The translations under genes and the position numbers were made by a program. The notes below the pieces were generated by a model. The model saw only the letters and a program-made list of their open reading frames with translations, was not told where the DNA came from and searched no databases. Source: Steinernema hermaphroditum (taxonomy: Eukaryota > Nematoda > Chromadorea > Rhabditida > Steinernematidae). Taken from it: 64,000 nucleotides of DNA. This document shows positions 10,896-20,887 of this stretch, one piece after another; position 1 is the first letter of the stretch; each line of letters begins with the position of its first letter. The stretch is taken from positions 15,090,769 to 15,154,768 of the forward strand of contig CM059624.1 in the NCBI GenBank assembly GCA_030435675.1. The letters run 5' to 3'.

Positions 10896-11762
10896 ATGAA
10901 CACCCTGCCTCTGGACTTCTATGAAGAAGTCATCCATCGACTCTCCAAATTTGACATTAGACGTCTTAGGCTTTCCTCGGGATGCTGGTCATCTACAGCC
11001 GCAATTCATTACACGAGGCGTCGTGAACTCGTTATTTTGCCGAAATCGAACGGCAAACACACAAAAGCCGGCGTCACGATTTACTCTTCGCAAAGTGAAC
11101 TGCCTTTTGAGGCAGACCTCAAATACGATCGAATCAAGTCCATTCGCTTTATTCGGCAATGGAGCGACGAAGTGGTGAACGATACATTGGAACAGTTCCG
11201 AACGAAAACGTTGCCAATGATTCGATCAATTGCTAGTGACTGCAGTTTGTATGTAATTGGGTATACCTCTCACCCACACAAACTACGAGACATCATCTTT
11301 GATGAACTAAAAGAATGGAGTGGCCTGTCGGACATCTGGGTCGGCAACTATGGAGAAAAGTGTCACGAGTTGATAAGGCGGCAGATAGAACTCGGTAATT
11401 TGAAAAGACTGTGGTTATCGAACAACATATGGCCGGCGGACTTCCAAGACTTAATCAAAGTCTTCGTGAAATCACCAAAGTTTACTATACTTGATATATC
11501 AGACTCGAATTTACAATTGGACATCGGCATGGTGACTTCTTTGTTCGATCACTTCTTCCGAGGACAACCAACTGCTTTCGGTATTATAGGAAGTCCCTCA
11601 TTTCCGTTGGATTGTTTCAGATCTCTCTACCCACAATTTGCGGTGTTTTCTGACGACTGGCCCACTGAAAACTCAACTGCGGTTTGGAAGAAACCTCTGA
11701 GAGAAAGGAACTTAGAGGTCAAAATTCGTGACTGTGCGAAAATAACGATAGTGTGTCGTTAA
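10896..11762 (+). CDS. F-box-like protein, single exon
   Basis: Intact 288-aa member of the local family. The N-terminus (LPLDFYEEVIHRLSKFDIRRLRLSSGCW) has the Leu-Pro start, hydrophobic spacing and Trp of an F-box, the SKP1-binding module of SCF ubiquitin ligases. The middle carries EQFRTKTLPMIRSIASDC and ELKEWSGLSDIWVGNYGEKC. The C-terminal half is the most conserved (QIELGNLKRLWLSNN, DFQDLIKVFVKSPKFTIL, SLYPQF, DWP) and resembles the substrate-side domains attached to nematode F-boxes. Start chosen because the paralogues align from this ATG. Role as a ubiquitin-ligase substrate receptor is inferred from the family; F-box identity is by eye only. Confidence 0.75.
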   Translation: MNTLPLDFYEEVIHRLSKFDIRRLRLSSGCWSSTAAIHYTRRRELVILPKSNGKHTKAGVTIYSSQSELPFEADLKYDRIKSIRFIRQWSDEVVNDTLEQFRTKTLPMIRSIASDCSLYVIGYTSHPHKLRDIIFDELKEWSGLSDIWVGNYGEKCHELIRRQIELGNLKRLWLSNNIWPADFQDLIKVFVKSPKFTILDISDSNLQLDIGMVTSLFDHFFRGQPTAFGIIGSPSFPLDCFRSLYPQFAVFSDDWPTENSTAVWKKPLRERNLEVKIRDCAKITIVCR

Positions 11763-11764
11763 TT

Positions 11765-12136
11765 GCACAATACCGGTGCCGTTGATCCTCCTATAGAGTT
11801 TTCCCTTTATTTGATAAAATAATCAATATGTGCCATTTCATCGGTAGCGGTGGTTTTCCGACTTCTACTATTATGGACATATGGAAACCATCTGATTATA
11901 ACCCGGGTCAAGTCGCGAATCCTGGCTGTTCGGGGTGTAAACCAATGCCCTAATCATGGAGTTTTTCACTTCTATTCGAATCGCCGAAGCCACCTTCTCC
12001 AGTTGTTGTGTGACAGGCCTCCAGCGTAGCCGCAGGCCTGTCTCAAAAACTGACCAATAGTTCGCTCCTTCCATAAAACACGTAACATCAATTTTCTGTG
12101 GTGATGCTCTTGCCTCCAGGCGGTGCTTATGGTGCT
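11765..12136. other. intergenic
   Basis: No gene recognised between the F-box-like gene and the LINE insertion. Confidence 0.4.
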
Positions 12137-12148
12137 TAACCAATTGGA
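12137..12148. repeat. LINE target-site duplication (left)
   Basis: TAACCAATTGGA, repeated exactly at 12637-12648. Confidence 0.8.
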
Positions 12149-12636
12149 CATTTAACATTTAACATTTATTCCGTATCATTGATTTACATCAAGCGGGTCC
12201 CATTATGTTCAACCATTGGCACAGTGTCGTTCTTCTCGCTTGGTTCCGCCACGCTTGTGTCCTCAGCGCTTTTCGGATGTCGTCTCGCCATCTTGTTCTG
12301 GGTCGCCCGAGTGGTCTCGAAATGATTGGCCTCCAGTCAGTCAGGCGTTTCGACCACTTTTCTTCGTCTTCATTTGCGAGTTTCCACGCGTATTTCATCT
12401 TTCTCTTCTTTGCAGATTCCGCCACGTCAGATATCTTCGTCACTCCGCGCAGCCAATCATTCGTCTTCTTGTCTACGAGACGAACGCCGACCATTCGCCG
12501 CTCCATCTTCCGCTGTGCGGTCGCAAGCTTCTTGCAGGCGGACTTTGTCAGCGCCCACGTCTCCGCTCCATACAGCATCGCTGGAAGGACGCACATGTTG
12601 AACAGGCGCCGCTTCCATCTCATCTTGACGGTCGGA
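12149..12636 (-). mobile_element. RTE-type LINE 3' end, 5'-truncated, with TSD
   Basis: Encodes the last ~140 residues of the LINE polyprotein without a stop (VKMRWKRRLFNMCVLPAM, GAETWALTKS, RKMERRMVGVRLVDKKTNDW, GRPRTRWRDDIRKALRT). It is related to but distinct from the LINE at 4269-6665 and nearly identical to the fragment at 8384. On the minus strand the 3' tail reads AATAAATGTTAAATGTTAAA, a short tandem tail typical of RTE elements. A perfect 12-bp target duplication flanks it, so this is a recent, truncated insertion. Confidence 0.88.
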
Positions 12637-12648
12637 TAACCAATTGGA

Positions 12649-13095
12649 AACATTGGAATTAAGCGAACATCTTGATTTGGCGGTTCGATCTTTTTGAGAT
12701 TTTTAGCTTACGTTTTGATATATGACGAACACATCCGGTAGGTAAGACCTAACGATGTACGTGATGGAAGGCAGTCACCGTCCATCAAACAATTACTACT
12801 ATAGGCATCCCGTATATCACTTCGCATTTCGCCATCTCGAGTTGCCAGAAAAATGGCCATCGAGGACACAATAGTAGACCTCCATCATCAGGATGAATGG
12901 AATGAAGAAGTGGCCAATCGTAGTGTAGGCTGAGAATTTACTCTACTCGACAACGCACCACTCTTTTTTTGCTGCAAGTGAAAAAAATGAAAATGATGTT
13001 GACCTTGATTAGATAAGCACCACAACAAAACCGGCCACTTATCATCGGCGCTCTCTTTTCGTGTGTTTGCCCAATTGACTCCGCTTGCCGCTGAA
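12649..13095. other. intergenic
   Basis: No gene recognised. Confidence 0.4.
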
Positions 13096-13263
13096 ATGTC
13101 TTTCGACCTGGGCGGCAATACCCACCACGTTCCGGCGAAACTTTTCGTCGACAATCGGCGTCGTCTCGTCGCTGAATTGCAGAAGCTCCCGCTGAAGGCT
13201 GGCACGTTTGTCGTGCATCAAGGAGGTGTCGGAAGGCATCGCTACAACACCGATAGCATCAGT
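13096..13263 (+). pseudogene. prolidase (Xaa-Pro dipeptidase) N-terminal fragment
   Basis: From ATG 13096 the translation reads MSFDLGGNTHHVPAKLF, NRRRLVAELQKLP, AGTFVVHQGG and RHRYNTDS. This follows the N-terminal domain of eukaryotic prolidase (PEPD): the opening LG-N-T strand, VP..LF..NR.RL, the AG..VV.QGG strand and RY.TD. The similarity stops at about residue 55. The metal-binding peptidase domain is absent from the window. The next bases are the shared 5' flank of the F-box-like family, and the frame stops at 13341, overlapping the F-box-like ATG in another frame. A captured first exon is the simplest reading. Confidence 0.65.
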
Positions 13264-13295
13264 TTGCAATGCATTGTTGCATTAAAGATTCGACA

Positions 13296-13300
13296 TATAA
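13296..13300 (+). promoter_or_regulatory. TATA-like box of F-box-like gene
   Basis: ACATATAATGGCGAAA lies 42 bp before the ATG at 13338, within a flank (GCATTGTTGCATT...) shared with the gene at 10896. Confidence 0.5.
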
Positions 13301-13337
13301 TGGCGAAATCCGACGTTATTTTCGTTTCTGACAGGCT

Positions 13338-14201
13338 ATGAACGCTCTACCTTTAAACTTCTTCGACGAAGTCGTTCATCAACTTGCCGAATTTGACGTT
13401 TTACGTCTCATTCATTACACCTCAGGATATTGGTCATGTACAGCCAAAACTCATTATAGTAGGCGTCGCGAACTAGAAGTTTGGTTGAAATCGAACAGCG
13501 AAGGCACAAAAGCCGGCGTCGAGCTTTACTCTGGTAAAAGAGAAGTTCCTTCTAAGATAAACTTCAAGTACGACCGAATCAAGTGCCTTAGGCTTATCCA
13601 GCAAAGCGACGAATCAGTGAAAGAAACAATGGAACAGTTCCGAACGAAAACACTGCCAATGATCCGGTCAATTGCGAGTAACTGCACATTGCATGTAAAT
13701 CGGAATAGCCCTCACAAGCTATGTGATTTCGTCCCTGATTTCGATTTCGTTTTTGATGAACTAAAAGAATGCAGTCGCCTGTGGAACATCGTAATCGGCA
13801 ACTATGGAGAAAAGTGCCTCGAGCTCATAAGACGTCAGATCCAACTTGGCCATTTGAAAAGACTGTGGTTATCGAACAACATATGGCCGGCGGACTTCCA
13901 AGACTTAATCAAAGTCTTCGTGAAATCACCAAAATTTTGTGAACTCTATATATTAGATTCCAATTTAGTACTGGACTTCGACGTCGTTACTTGTGTATTC
14001 GATCGTTTCTTCAGAGGAGAGCTTAGTGGTTTCAAAAAGCTTGTGGGAGATCTGTCCTTCCCTATAAACGATTTGAAATCTCTCTACCCACAATATGCGG
14101 TGATTCCTGACGACTGGCCCTCTCCATGGGAAGACGCAGTTGTTTCGAAAGGTGTTTGCATGGTCGAGTGTACGTATAGTTCGATGTCCTTTTGGGTTTG
14201 A
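13338..14201 (+). CDS. F-box-like protein, single exon
   Basis: Intact 287-aa paralogue of the gene at 10896. The F-box-like start is MNALPLNFFDEVVHQLAEFD. The conserved block LGHLKRLWLSNNIWPADFQD is identical at DNA level to the 10896 gene across about 70 bp (13850-13930), pointing to gene conversion or recent duplication. A CVFDRFFRGEL motif follows and the family tail SLYPQYAVIPDDWPS is present. After that the C-terminus diverges (CMVECTYSSMSFWV) where sisters have PLRERNLEV. The likely role, by family, is a substrate adaptor of an SCF ligase. Confidence 0.75.
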   Translation: MNALPLNFFDEVVHQLAEFDVLRLIHYTSGYWSCTAKTHYSRRRELEVWLKSNSEGTKAGVELYSGKREVPSKINFKYDRIKCLRLIQQSDESVKETMEQFRTKTLPMIRSIASNCTLHVNRNSPHKLCDFVPDFDFVFDELKECSRLWNIVIGNYGEKCLELIRRQIQLGHLKRLWLSNNIWPADFQDLIKVFVKSPKFCELYILDSNLVLDFDVVTCVFDRFFRGELSGFKKLVGDLSFPINDLKSLYPQYAVIPDDWPSPWEDAVVSKGVCMVECTYSSMSFWV

Positions 14202-15036
14202 TCTCCAATAATGTGGGCTTGTAATGAGTACCAATTTTCAGCTGGATCTATGCTGGATCACTTCGGTTCCCTTTGCCAGCTTGTCAGCTTTTACTGTAAG
14301 CTGCTGTGAAATGAACTACTCGAAAATATCAGATCTCTGTTATTTTTCACGACTTTATTTCATGAATCAAAGGCATTGTGGCTTGCATGACACCGACTAC
14401 AGGCAAACAGAGATATGGGTTCCTAGTTCGGAAGATGCGTCTTCGCCGGAGGGACCGACAGCTTGCCATCAGAGACCTGAGTGTCCTGTGTTATACACAT
14501 TGTTATCTCTACATTTGCAAAATAACATCTCAAATATTCTTCCGTCGGGTCTTCCAGTTCCTTGTTTCTCGAAAAAGTGATTCATTACTGCGCCCGCACA
14601 ACACCTTTAAAGTTTGGTTTAGAGGACAGTTTGAGAAGTCCTCACTCTAAAATTTTTTGCAAGTAGTGAGTAAAGTGTAATATACATATTGTTTATTACA
14701 TGTATATACGTTTGTTTTTATCAATAACAGCCTGCAATGGTGCACAAAAACTGCACCCGTGTACTTGTCGGCAAGCAGTTTGTAATGTTAAGTGCATTAT
14801 GAATGAACAGCCACTTCTATTTTTCAATAATCAGCGCCCACGAGTTGTTTATCAATAGCTCAAAGTGTGACTGGCGAACTTTGTCATAAATGATGTGTGA
14901 TTTGGCAGTTGTAGCAGCTAACAAAAGAGCTTTATTACCATATCATTACATCACTTTTTTTCATCATTTTGTACATATTAAAGTCCATTTGGCAACACAG
15001 ACGCTAGCTGTGAACTATGGGTACTAAAATAGAACA
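14202..15036. other. intergenic with a short shared repeat
   Basis: 14345-14400 (ACTTTATTTCATGAATCAAA...GCATGACACCGAC) recurs near 32468-32515. No gene recognised. Confidence 0.4.
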
Positions 15037-15084
15037 GGAGCCACTACTGTCCAAAGATCGATCCCTGGAAAATCGCCATCGTAG

Positions 15085-15785
15085 TTGTTTACCAATAGCC
15101 GCAAAGTGCATCCCACGAACATCATCTTGCATATAGCCATTTTCTCCAAATTTTACGACCTGCTTAGTGATCTTCGGCTGCAAAAACGCGGAAAGCAAAC
15201 ACCACAGCGGCGAGCTATCCAGCAGGCTGAAAGTAGCCGCGATCGTCCATTGGCCCGCCGAAGGGTCAAATGGTATTTTCTGCAAAATCCTGCAACCTTT
15301 ATGAGCTTCCTGCTTTGCAGAGACCCGGCCAAACACCGTGGGTGGTCTAAAAGGATGTACTTTTGATGTGCACTTCCTTTTCAGCAGATTCATTTCTTTG
15401 TTAGGGTCTGAAATGAGGGGTGATTAATTTTTTAGCCACATGACGTCGGATCTGATTCTGAGAGGCGATGACGACAGCCTATGATGTCATTTTCGTCGAG
15501 ATACGGTACCTATCGTACCCATCACTGACATTATAGCTATGTGGACATAAATTTTTACTCCGTTGTCAACATCTTCTCTGCAGAGTTTTATGGAGAAGTT
15601 GAGCTGTTCTGCGTCGTCATAAACCGGCAAACATGACCTATTAATCTGTGACCTTCAGGGTGGTATTTGCCCAAGGGAATTGGCGCTTTAGTCCAGGTCT
15701 TCCAGTGAAGGGTTGTGAAAACTATGTGCTAAACTTTGATGATGTGCCTTGTGTAATGAAGTGTAATCGTGCGTGGTCTATATTA
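15085..15785 (+). repeat. long dispersed repeat, copy 1
   Basis: Roughly 700 bp that recurs inverted at about 44835-45510, with a third partial copy at 44386-44640. It contains a 129-codon minus-strand frame conserved between copies (MNLLKRKC, KVHPFRPPTV, CRILQKIPFDPSAGQW) but no domain I know. Probably a transposon part. Confidence 0.65.
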
Positions 15786-15789
15786 AATT

Positions 15790-16784
15790 TTAAGACGACT
15801 CGTGGTTTCAGTCGAGTTTCATGGAGAGCTTAGCTTAGGACGTTGTTTATGTCGCCTTTTGAGAAGAATGTAAACTTATAAATGTGTTGTTGTGGTGCAA
15901 TTTGATGTCGATCACAAGGGACCTTGCCGATTCGGTTTGTATCGGCTCATGGAGTGTATAAGTAACAAAATAGTTAGCGACCGATGGCCACTCTAGGCAG
16001 GTTAAAAGGGGGAATGTTGTCTTTTCCCACCAAGGACACATCTGTTTCCCATCGGTGATTCCCAAATGGTGTCATATTCGTATACTTAAACTGGACTGTT
16101 TTGGCGTCATGGTGTTGCTTTCTAGAGAAACGGTCTGTTCGCTTTAAATGTCAGTAAACATCTAAGCCTCTTAATCTTAGGTTCGCCGAAAGCACGGCAC
16201 ATGGCACTGTTAAACTGAAGCTAATATATTTTGTCAATGTGTTGTGTTCATGCAAGTGCCTGAAATATCAAGCACCACTCCTTCGTGGACAAGTTTCATT
16301 AACATGTTGTGTGGGAGGATGGCGTTATCGCGTCATGCAACTCTATATGTCAAAAGCAGTTATGCAGTTGATATGGGCTTGCAAGAATGAAGGATGGCAA
16401 AACAAACAAGTCGATAAACAAGAGATGTTCCCGGAAATTTGCCAATTCGTCATTAATATCCAAAATTCGACATATAGATCATGTCACTTTTAGATTTCAT
16501 TAACGTCAGTGAGTATCGCAAACTTTCAGTATACAACTTAGACAGACAAATTTCATGAAACACTTCCGCTCATGTATATGTTAAGCGGTTCACACATTTC
16601 AGAGTGAAAACATCTCCTACCGGCTTCCGAGCACATCAGTGATCCCTAGATTTTTCAGCATTTCATGGTAGATTGTCCCGCCATTCCCTACGCAAATAAT
16701 TGCCCATGCATATAAACATGTGCATTATTCAAATGACTCCGTTGTTTGTTATTAACAGTTTGCGGTGCTTGAATGTAATGCAAC
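15790..16784. other. intergenic, no gene recognised
   Basis: No supported feature. Confidence 0.4.
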
Positions 16785-17580
16785 CTAGTTTTTCTACAAT
16801 TAGCGATATCCATTGAGTATGACAAAAAAACATAAAACTTTAACTCAACAAGACCGGATTTACGAATTAAGAAGGAGCGGTCATACTCGTCAAAGTGTCT
16901 CAATGACACGATGAAGTGCAACACTTAAGATTCCTTCACATCTGAACAATGAACAGCAAGCTTCTCTTCCATAGTTTATGTTCGGACCGTATGGGTTCAG
17001 AAGAAATCGTCTCAGGAGTAGAGTTGTCATCGAGTTGAACCGGAAAACCGCATTTGCGCACCAATTTGATGTCCTATCGAAAAAGTTTCAAGTGAACTGG
17101 CTTCGTACCATTCATTTTAATCAGATATCAACACCTGCAAAAAAGTTAGACGCTGTTAAAAAATGTACATGTACATGCAGCCTAGTTTTTATAGAACTAA
17201 CGAGCTGTTGATATCCATGACTAAAACTTGAAGTCGACAAAATTTATGTGCTAGAAAGGAGCGGTCATACTCGTCAAAGTGGCTCAGTGACACGATGAAG
17301 TGCAACGCCTAAAATTGCTTCACCTCTGGACAATGAACAACCATCTTGTTTTCAACAGTTCATGTTCGTATTTACTGTATGAGTTCACGGGAAATCTTGT
17401 TACAGGTTGTCATCCTCAGGATTGCAGGTTGTCATCGAGTTGAAGCGGAAATCCTCATTTTCCGCACCAATTTTGATGTCCTATCGAGAAACTTTCAAGT
17501 GGACTGGCTTCGTACCATTCATTTTAGTCAGATATCAACACCTGCAAAAAAGTTAGATGCTGTTAAAAAAGTTAAAATCG
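16785..17580. repeat. tandem duplication, ~390-bp unit, two copies
   Basis: Unit 1 (about 16785-17180) and unit 2 (about 17181-17580) share GGAGCGGTCATACTCGTCAA (16874, 17258) and a nearly identical stretch from GTCCTATCGA (17070, 17479) through TCAGATATCAACACCTGCAA. The units differ at scattered sites and small indels, so the duplication is not new. No coding function is evident. Confidence 0.75.
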
Positions 17581-18003
17581 AAAGAAACCAAAATGAATAT
17601 TGGATGCGGGAAGCAGCCGTACCCTGGTCTGCAAGGTGGTAGGTAGGAGGCTTACCGGGTCAACAAAGTAGGCAGAAACCGCCCCTTTGGTAATTAAGCC
17701 TATATCCACATCTACGCTCAAGTAACTTCCGGAGGGTATTCATATGATTGGATGTGCATGTAAGCCGACGCATTTTCTGGGCTAGATGTTGATCTAATCC
17801 CCTCTAATCCTCCCCCCCCACCCGAAAGGCCGCTAGGCAGTAGGCCTCTGGTATCTTGTCTACTTGGTTTTCAATACCTAGCGCACAGCCGTGTTTATCG
17901 CGAAGAAATTCAAAGCGTCCAGATTGTAACTCACACAGAACAACGTCATATCTTAATCGAATATGAGTCAAATTCGCGAAGCCAATGTGACACGCTTTTT
18001 ATG
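17581..18003. other. intergenic
   Basis: A C-run near 17812 and no recognised gene. Confidence 0.4.
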
Positions 18004-18279
18004 CAGGGTGTACCATAAATACTGTAAGTCGGCCGAATTCATTATTTTTTAAAGCTTTTCCGCATTTTTGCTCGCCGCAATTGCTTTATTCGTGTTTATC
18101 GCTTCTTTTTGATCCAGAAAATGTGTTTTTCGCTGTTATGAAGTCGTTTTGAATGCGATTGATTGCATCTTATTTAGAATTTTCTGCGCTTTCAAATGGT
18201 ATATAAAACGGGTCGTTTGATGCATAAAAGGGATAGTTGTGGCTATTTTTACGACTTACAGTATTTATGGTACACCCTG
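18004..18279. mobile_element. mariner/Tc1-like MITE
   Basis: 27-bp terminal inverted repeats: CAGGGTGTACCATAAATACT at 18004 and the inverse ending CACCCTG at 18279. Mariner-type elements typically start CAGGGTGT and duplicate TA; TA follows the right end, the left flank reads TATG. Only 276 bp, no transposase. It sits 16 bp past the stop codon of the gene on the minus strand, so it probably supplies that gene's 3' UTR. Confidence 0.8.
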
Positions 18280-18295
18280 TACACCAGCAAACAAG

Positions 18296-19273
18296 TTACT
18301 GATACCGTAGAACCAAAACATGAAATGGTACAATCGCGGCAAGACCAATCACCAAGAACCACAGGAAAAGTCGTAAGTTCGATGAACGACCAATACGTTT
18401 AACACGTCGTGTACGAAAAGTCATATGACCATCACTACTGCAGTAGCTTTCTAGCTGTCCATCGTGAGCCGAAGACATCCAATAGGCGCTTACGTCTCCC
18501 TGCGTCCATTCTTTTGGTAAGCAAGCAAAATCTGCATAAATTTGTGAAATTTCAGCCAGTTGAAACGAAGGCTTCCCATGCAGTCTTGCACTCTCCTTTG
18601 AGTCTTCCTTAAAAGCTCTATCGAAGATATGGGAGACCATCTCAAAGTCCAATTTTAGATTCGATTTCCTCAAATTGAGAACCCTAAAATTTGGAGATTT
18701 GACGAAGGAAGTGACGGTTGTCTGCATGTCAACGGGCCATCGATATTCATTTGATAAATCTAGTTCTTTCAGATTGCCAATCTCGATTTGCCGTTTGATG
18801 AAATCGCAGCTCTTCTGTCCAAAATAAAATGAAGTTAGTGCAGAAATCCCGCCACAATCTCTCAATCCGTCAAACAAAGTATCGTTCAAATAACTGGAAG
18901 AGTGTACGTGTGGGTATACATATAAATCGCACTCATAAGCCATTATTCGAAACGCTGGAATGATCCTTTCTCGGAAGTACTCAATCGGGACAAAGGTGTG
19001 CACGCTATTCGACCACCCACAGCAGATCCTCACTAGACGGTCGCTTACAAGGTCCAGCATTAGAGGGACTTTGATTCTGCCACAAAATGTGCTGATGCCT
19101 ACTTCAGTCCCATCGGTGTTCACTGTTAGGAAAACTTCCAGTTCTCGGCGTTTTTCGTAGTTCGCGGCGGCTGTTGGAGACCAGTAGCCTGAAAGACTCT
19201 TCAGTTTGTAGATGTCCCTCTTCCTCAGATGGCTAATAACGTCATCGCAGAACTGCAGAGGCGGTGAGTCCAT
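18296..19273 (-). CDS. F-box-like protein with C-terminal membrane anchor
   Basis: 325 aa from MDSPPLQFCDDVISHLRKRD, the ATG that aligns with its paralogues; an in-frame upstream extension to about 19450 lacks similarity to them. F-box-like head, then LNTDG-type strand, GLRDCGGISALTSFY, RQIEIGNLKELDLSNEYRWP, FVKSPNFRVLNLRKSNLKLDFE and DFACLPKEW. Unlike every sister it continues past the usual end with a basic stretch (RTRRVKRIGR) and a hydrophobic segment, LRLFLWFLVIGLAAIVPFHV, close to the C-terminus. That suggests a tail-anchored form, possibly placing a ubiquitin-ligase adaptor at a membrane. It is head-to-head with the gene at 19507. Confidence 0.72.
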   Translation of the reverse strand: MDSPPLQFCDDVISHLRKRDIYKLKSLSGYWSPTAAANYEKRRELEVFLTVNTDGTEVGISTFCGRIKVPLMLDLVSDRLVRICCGWSNSVHTFVPIEYFRERIIPAFRIMAYECDLYVYPHVHSSSYLNDTLFDGLRDCGGISALTSFYFGQKSCDFIKRQIEIGNLKELDLSNEYRWPVDMQTTVTSFVKSPNFRVLNLRKSNLKLDFEMVSHIFDRAFKEDSKESARLHGKPSFQLAEISQIYADFACLPKEWTQGDVSAYWMSSAHDGQLESYCSSDGHMTFRTRRVKRIGRSSNLRLFLWFLVIGLAAIVPFHVLVLRYQ

Positions 19274-19506
19274 GTCTGTACTGTGGAACGATTGTGTGAT
19301 AATATACGAATGTTGTTCATGTCCGGTGACAATGCAAGGTTGCAAGGTGAGAATGAGGTGCGAATGCATCGCGGAGCATCGCGAAGCATCAAAATATAAA
19401 CTGTAACAACAATAAGGTGTGATAACATCCATTTTGCGGTGCATCCCCATCTCAAAAATTTACAATATTAGTAAACCACACCCCGTATTGGCATAGGTCT
19501 TGAACT

Positions 19507-20460
19507 ATGAACTCCCTACCTTTGGACTTCTACGACGAAGTCCTCCATCGACTCTCCAAATCTGACATCGAACGTCTTATGTTCTCCTCAGGATACTGGT
19601 CATCTGCAGCCGAAACTCATTACAGCAAGCGTCGCGAACCGAGGGTTTCACTAGATTCGGTCAGCAAGGACACTAAAGTCGCCGTCAACCTTTACTCTGG
19701 TCCAAGCGTTGTTCCTTTCAAGATAAACTTCAAATATGACCGAATAACTACCATTCACTTCAGTGCGCTGTCAATCGACAAAAGAGAGGAAGAAACGCTG
19801 GAACAGTTCCATACGAGAACACTGCCAACGATTCGATCACTAGCCAGCGGGTGTAGGTTGTGTGTATACGGAAATATGTTGGGATCGTTCTGGGAAGTAG
19901 ATCTATTTCCCAACAAAATACGCGACGCTCTCTTTGATGGACTAAAAGAATGCAGTGGCCTGTCGGACATCTTTGTCGGCAACCATGGAGAAAAGTGCCA
20001 CGAGTTCATAAGACGCCAGATCGAACTTGGTAATTTGAAAAAACTGAATTTGTCGGAGACCACTTCATGGGCAGCCGATGTCCAAGACTTGATCAAAATA
20101 TTCGTGATGTCAAAAAATTTTAGGAATCTTGATATAAGATGTTCCAATCTGAGACTGGACTTCGACGTGGTGACTTGTGTATTCGATCGCTTCTTCAGAG
20201 GAGAACTAACTGATTTCTGTCTCGAAGGAAATCCCTCGTTTCCTACAAACGATCTGAGATCTCTCTACCCAAAATTTGCGATGATTCCTGATGATTGGCC
20301 CTCTTTTGCGTTTACTGTTTGGAAATACCCCTTGCGATTTTTGCTAATGCTACAATTGCACTTGAAATCGCTCTACCCACAATTCGCGGTGATATCTCGC
20401 AACTGGCCTCCACATAGGTCAACTGATGTTTGGGAGCTGATGTTTAGGCGAGGTCGCTGA
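19507..20460 (+). CDS. F-box-like protein with duplicated C-terminal module
   Basis: 317 aa. F-box-like N-terminus MNSLPLDFYDEVLHRLSKSD, then the family core (DGLKECSGLSDIFVGNHGEK, QIELGNLKKLNLSE, DVVTCVFDRFFRGELTDF). The usual closing module (DLRSLYPKFAMIPDDWPS...VWKYPL) is followed by a second copy (LKSLYPQFAVISRNWPP...VWELMF), separated by a short leucine-rich linker. The tail module has been duplicated, explaining the greater length. Divergent from the minus-strand sister, with about 230 bp between the start codons. Confidence 0.75.
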   Translation: MNSLPLDFYDEVLHRLSKSDIERLMFSSGYWSSAAETHYSKRREPRVSLDSVSKDTKVAVNLYSGPSVVPFKINFKYDRITTIHFSALSIDKREEETLEQFHTRTLPTIRSLASGCRLCVYGNMLGSFWEVDLFPNKIRDALFDGLKECSGLSDIFVGNHGEKCHEFIRRQIELGNLKKLNLSETTSWAADVQDLIKIFVMSKNFRNLDIRCSNLRLDFDVVTCVFDRFFRGELTDFCLEGNPSFPTNDLRSLYPKFAMIPDDWPSFAFTVWKYPLRFLLMLQLHLKSLYPQFAVISRNWPPHRSTDVWELMFRRGR

Positions 20461-20887
20461 ATCGGCAGGCGGCAAGATTGGCGCTCATGCAAAAAGCTGA
20501 GGTTGGGGCCTAAAACTGTAGCCTTGCGGGCGGCGAGAAACCATAGCCCTGCGGCAAGATTGGCGCTCATGTAAATGGCTAAAGTGGGCGAAAAAAACTG
20601 TAACGTTTCAGGAAACTCGAACCGAAAACTCTGCTGGTTACAAAATAGGCAAAAAGGCCCTACTAAAAGTGTGCAACCTGTACACCAATGTCATCTGATT
20701 ACAGAAGAAGCATAACTGCCTTTTAAAAAGGAATTTAAGATTTAGAAAAAGGCAATTATGCTTCTTCTGTAATTCGATTCGATGTGTAGAGTTTCGATGT
20801 AAAAGGAATATTCGATGGGAACAGTAGAACAACCAAACAGCCAAATTATATTTACAAAGCGGCATGTGTTTGCGGGAACGTTAACCT
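20461..20887. other. intergenic with a hairpin
   Basis: Contains the inverted repeat 20698-20774. The sequence GCAAGATTGGCGCTCATG occurs twice (20469, 20553). Confidence 0.45.
20698..20774. repeat. inverted repeat / hairpin
   Basis: Arms ATTACAGAAGAAGCATAACT and its inverse (one or two mismatches) are about 27 bp long around a 20-odd-bp loop. Transcribed, it would fold into a strong hairpin. Confidence 0.65.

Noticed and set aside
12205..12662. Plus-strand frames of 144-148 codons
   Set aside because: Antisense of the LINE 3' end.
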